DNA from: Clostridiales bacterium
GTDB taxonomy: Bacteria > Bacillota > Clostridia > Christensenellales > Aristaeellaceae
Reading direction: 5' to 3'
Assembly (NCBI GenBank): GCA_004554085.1
Contig: SFNY01000093.1
Coordinates: forward strand, 1 to 5,892
DNA length: 5,892 bases
The notes beneath the pieces were generated by a model, which searched no databases, was not told where the DNA came from, and worked only from the letters and a program-made list of their open reading frames with translations. Positions within the stretch are counted from its first letter, which is position 1. The number at the start of each line of letters is the position of its first letter. Position numbers and translations under genes: made by a program. Below are positions 4,246-5,892 of this stretch, one piece after another.

Positions 4246-5892
4246 TTAGTTTTCCTGAATGATGGTCACGTACTCGCTGGGCGCGAGGAATTGCTGGGAG
4301 TTGTTCAGCGCCTGCGCGATGTACTCCTGGCTGGTATAGTCGTTCACGACGTAGTCCTCCCGCTTGGCCTTGATGTCCTCGGTCATGGGGCAATTGCAGA
4401 AGGTGGGATGCTCCAGATAGGTGTCCGCGCCGATGAGCATCACGCTGTAGGTCGCGCGCTCGTCCAGTGGCTTGCCGTCCACGGTGATGTCCTCCAGGTG
4501 GAACTTGCCGCGCTCCGTCTCGGTGACGGTGAAGGCAAGGCCGCTGGTGACGGGCATCTGGTTGCGGTGGTGGATGGGATTGGAACCGTCCTCCTTGATG
4601 TTGACCAGCCACTCCATGATGCGGCGCACCTCCTCGCCGGTGTACTCGCCGCGATAGATGGCGTTGCGGAAAGTCATGATCCACTTCACCTGCTGCAGGG
4701 TGTATTCCCCTTCGTAGATGGAGGAGCTGGCCACGCTGGCGTAGCCGATGGCGATCTGGTCGCCGCTCTCCGCGCGCAGGGTGTTCATCAGCGAGGAAGC
4801 CGCGGCGCTTCCATGGACGCCGAAGTCGTTGGAGTAGGCGTTCTCCTGCGTGAAGAGCACCTCCTGGGCCTCGGGATTCCTGTAATCGGTGATCTGGGCG
4901 TTGAAGTCGTCGTAGGCGCCCTTTGCGTCGTACTCGCCGCGCATCATCTTGTGGGACACATCCTGGGAGATGGCGAAGACCTCGGTGGAGGCCAGGCGCA
5001 TGTACAGGTGGTTGCTGTCGATGCAGTCCTGCACGTACTCCATAGACTTGGTGGGCGTGATCTTGACTTCCTTATTATAGGAGAGCACGGAGGTGCCGGC
5101 GGCGACGTGCTTCTGGCCCTCTTCACTGAAGATGGCCATCAGAACCTCCAGCACGGCGTCCTTCTTGGCCTCGTCCGCCTCCACGCTCTTTGCAACCGCC
5201 AGCTGGCACATCGGATAGGTCAGCAACCAATTATCGTCGCTGGTTTCGCCGAAGTAGGGCAATATGACGCAGGTGGTACCGTCCTCCGCCATGATGATGT
5301 CCGCCAGCGCCGCGGTGTTGCGGAACATGGCGGTCTGACCATTGCGGAAGGCCTCCGTGACCACGGAGAACTGCAGCTCGTCGTCGCCGGGCTGGATGCG
5401 CACGTCCTTGAGGAACTGCTCGTACTTTTCAAACACCCTCGGCCAGACCACGTCGTCCAGGCCGACCTGTTCGTCCTCCGTCTCGCTCTCGTACTTCATG
5501 CGCCACTGGGTACCCTCCAGACTCATCAGCTCCGGAATGGCGCAGCCCTGCATGGTCTCCAGACCCGTGTAGTCGTAGTACCAGTCGGTCTGGTAGCCCT
5601 TGATGCCCACGGCCTCGAAGGCGTCGATGGCCGCCACAAACTCGGCATAGTTGGTGGGCAGCGGTATGTCGTACTGATCGAAGAGGTCCTTGTTCGCCAC
5701 GGTGCAGTCCACCTCGGCGCACATGGGCAGCCAGCGGATCGCGCCGCTGGTCTCGCGGTTGACCTCCAGGTAGCTGGAATAGAAGGTTCCCGCCACCTCG
5801 GTCATGCTCAGATCCATCAGATACTCCGCAAGCGGCGCCGCATCGTTCAGCGAGAAGCGGCGGCAGGTGATGATGTCCGGCATCGCCTCGCC
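4246..5892 (-). CDS. Extracellular solute-binding protein fused to a 5'-nucleotidase C-terminal-like domain (N-terminus outside window)
   Basis: An open frame of 548 residues runs off the right edge. Residues below count from Met at 5883, which is internal because the frame continues through G-E-A before it. About 1-330 resemble a family 1 sugar-type ABC solute-binding protein: PDIITCRRFSLND, a hinge-like block VANKDLFDQYDIPLPTNYAE, AFRNGQTAMF, and the late block VLMAIFSEEGQKHV. About 360-545 resemble the 5'-nucleotidase C-terminal domain (PF02872 type): DQIAIGYAS, GEYTLQQVKWIMTFRNAIY, GEYTGEEVRRIME, PVTSGLAFTV, ITVDGKPLDERATYSVML, and a terminal QEYIAQALNN ... YVTIIQ. The usual NGGGIR-type motif of that domain is not conserved, so nucleotide binding or catalysis is doubtful, and the metallophosphatase domain that normally precedes it is absent from what is visible. 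The signal peptide and perhaps 80-120 N-terminal residues lie outside. It is probably secreted or lipid-anchored. The gene precedes a hybrid kinase rather than permease genes, pointing to a sensory rather than a transport role. The SBP assignment is firm; the C-terminal assignment is by remembered pattern. Confidence 0.85.
   Translation of the reverse strand, partial: GEAMPDIITCRRFSLNDAAPLAEYLMDLSMTEVAGTFYSSYLEVNRETSGAIRWLPMCAEVDCTVANKDLFDQYDIPLPTNYAEFVAAIDAFEAVGIKGYQTDWYYDYTGLETMQGCAIPELMSLEGTQWRMKYESETEDEQVGLDDVVWPRVFEKYEQFLKDVRIQPGDDELQFSVVTEAFRNGQTAMFRNTAALADIIMAEDGTTCVILPYFGETSDDNWLLTYPMCQLAVAKSVEADEAKKDAVLEVLMAIFSEEGQKHVAAGTSVLSYNKEVKITPTKSMEYVQDCIDSNHLYMRLASTEVFAISQDVSHKMMRGEYDAKGAYDDFNAQITDYRNPEAQEVLFTQENAYSNDFGVHGSAAASSLMNTLRAESGDQIAIGYASVASSSIYEGEYTLQQVKWIMTFRNAIYRGEYTGEEVRRIMEWLVNIKEDGSNPIHHRNQMPVTSGLAFTVTETERGKFHLEDITVDGKPLDERATYSVMLIGADTYLEHPTFCNCPMTEDIKAKREDYVVNDYTSQEYIAQALNNSQQFLAPSEYVTIIQEN

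Noticed and set aside
3959..4684. 241-codon minus-strand frame spanning the end of the binding protein and the start of the kinase
   Set aside because: It is out of frame with both genes, overlaps their junction and ribosome binding site, and has the H/R/G-rich composition of a shadow frame.
5881..5883. ATG as the start of the solute-binding protein
   Set aside because: The frame stays open to the edge, no ribosome binding site sits directly upstream (GGCGAGGCG is coding-like Gly-Glu-Ala), and the protein would start in the middle of the N-lobe without a signal peptide.
1..5892. CRISPR arrays, tRNA or rRNA genes, insertion sequences
   Set aside because: I looked for spaced direct repeats, tRNA-like cloverleaf ends, conserved rRNA segments and transposase motifs and found none. 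The only direct repeat is the 16-bp tandem at 1015-1046.

Overview
The window looks like part of an anaerobic, Gram-positive Clostridia-type genome (Bacillota, probably gut-associated). This is an inference from strong AGGAGG-type ribosome binding sites, small clostridial accessory ORFs, and a lipoprotein-style sugar-binding protein paired with a hybrid kinase. The right three quarters (about 1140-5892) is GC-rich with G/C-ending codons. The left end (1-205) is visibly more AT-rich.

Layout. (a) 1-205, minus strand: the last 65 codons of a thioredoxin, lacking the N-terminal half and its redox motif. Its stop codon runs into a strong Shine-Dalgarno sequence for a gene just beyond the window. 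(b) 202-369, minus strand: the first 34 codons of an XRE-type helix-turn-helix regulator with an intact promoter and ribosome binding site, cut off exactly where the thioredoxin fragment begins. The two broken genes meet at one breakpoint around 202-209, which is either a real rearrangement or an assembly/cloning chimera. (c) 578-945, plus strand: two small, overlapping accessory genes of unknown function. The first appears frameshifted near an A5 run. (d) 946-1284: a convergent intergenic region with two plus-strand hairpin terminators, a perfect 16-bp tandem repeat, several small palindromes and a minus-strand terminator. (e) 1285-5892, minus strand: a two-gene operon. The promoter-proximal gene, open at the right edge, encodes an extracellular solute-binding protein whose C-terminus resembles the 5'-nucleotidase C-terminal domain. 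The second gene, 45 bp downstream, encodes a 971-residue membrane hybrid histidine kinase (extracytoplasmic Cache-like sensor, PAS, HisKA, HATPase, degenerate receiver, intact receiver).

How the genes may work together. The solute-binding fusion protein and the kinase form a plausible ligand-sensing module: the secreted protein captures a ligand and presents it to the kinase ectodomain. No permease, HPt protein or DNA-binding response regulator is visible here, so the output partner must lie elsewhere. The most interesting items are the SBP/5'-nucleotidase-C fusion and its pairing with the kinase, the receiver that has lost its phosphoacceptor Asp and conserved Lys, and the XRE/thioredoxin junction.
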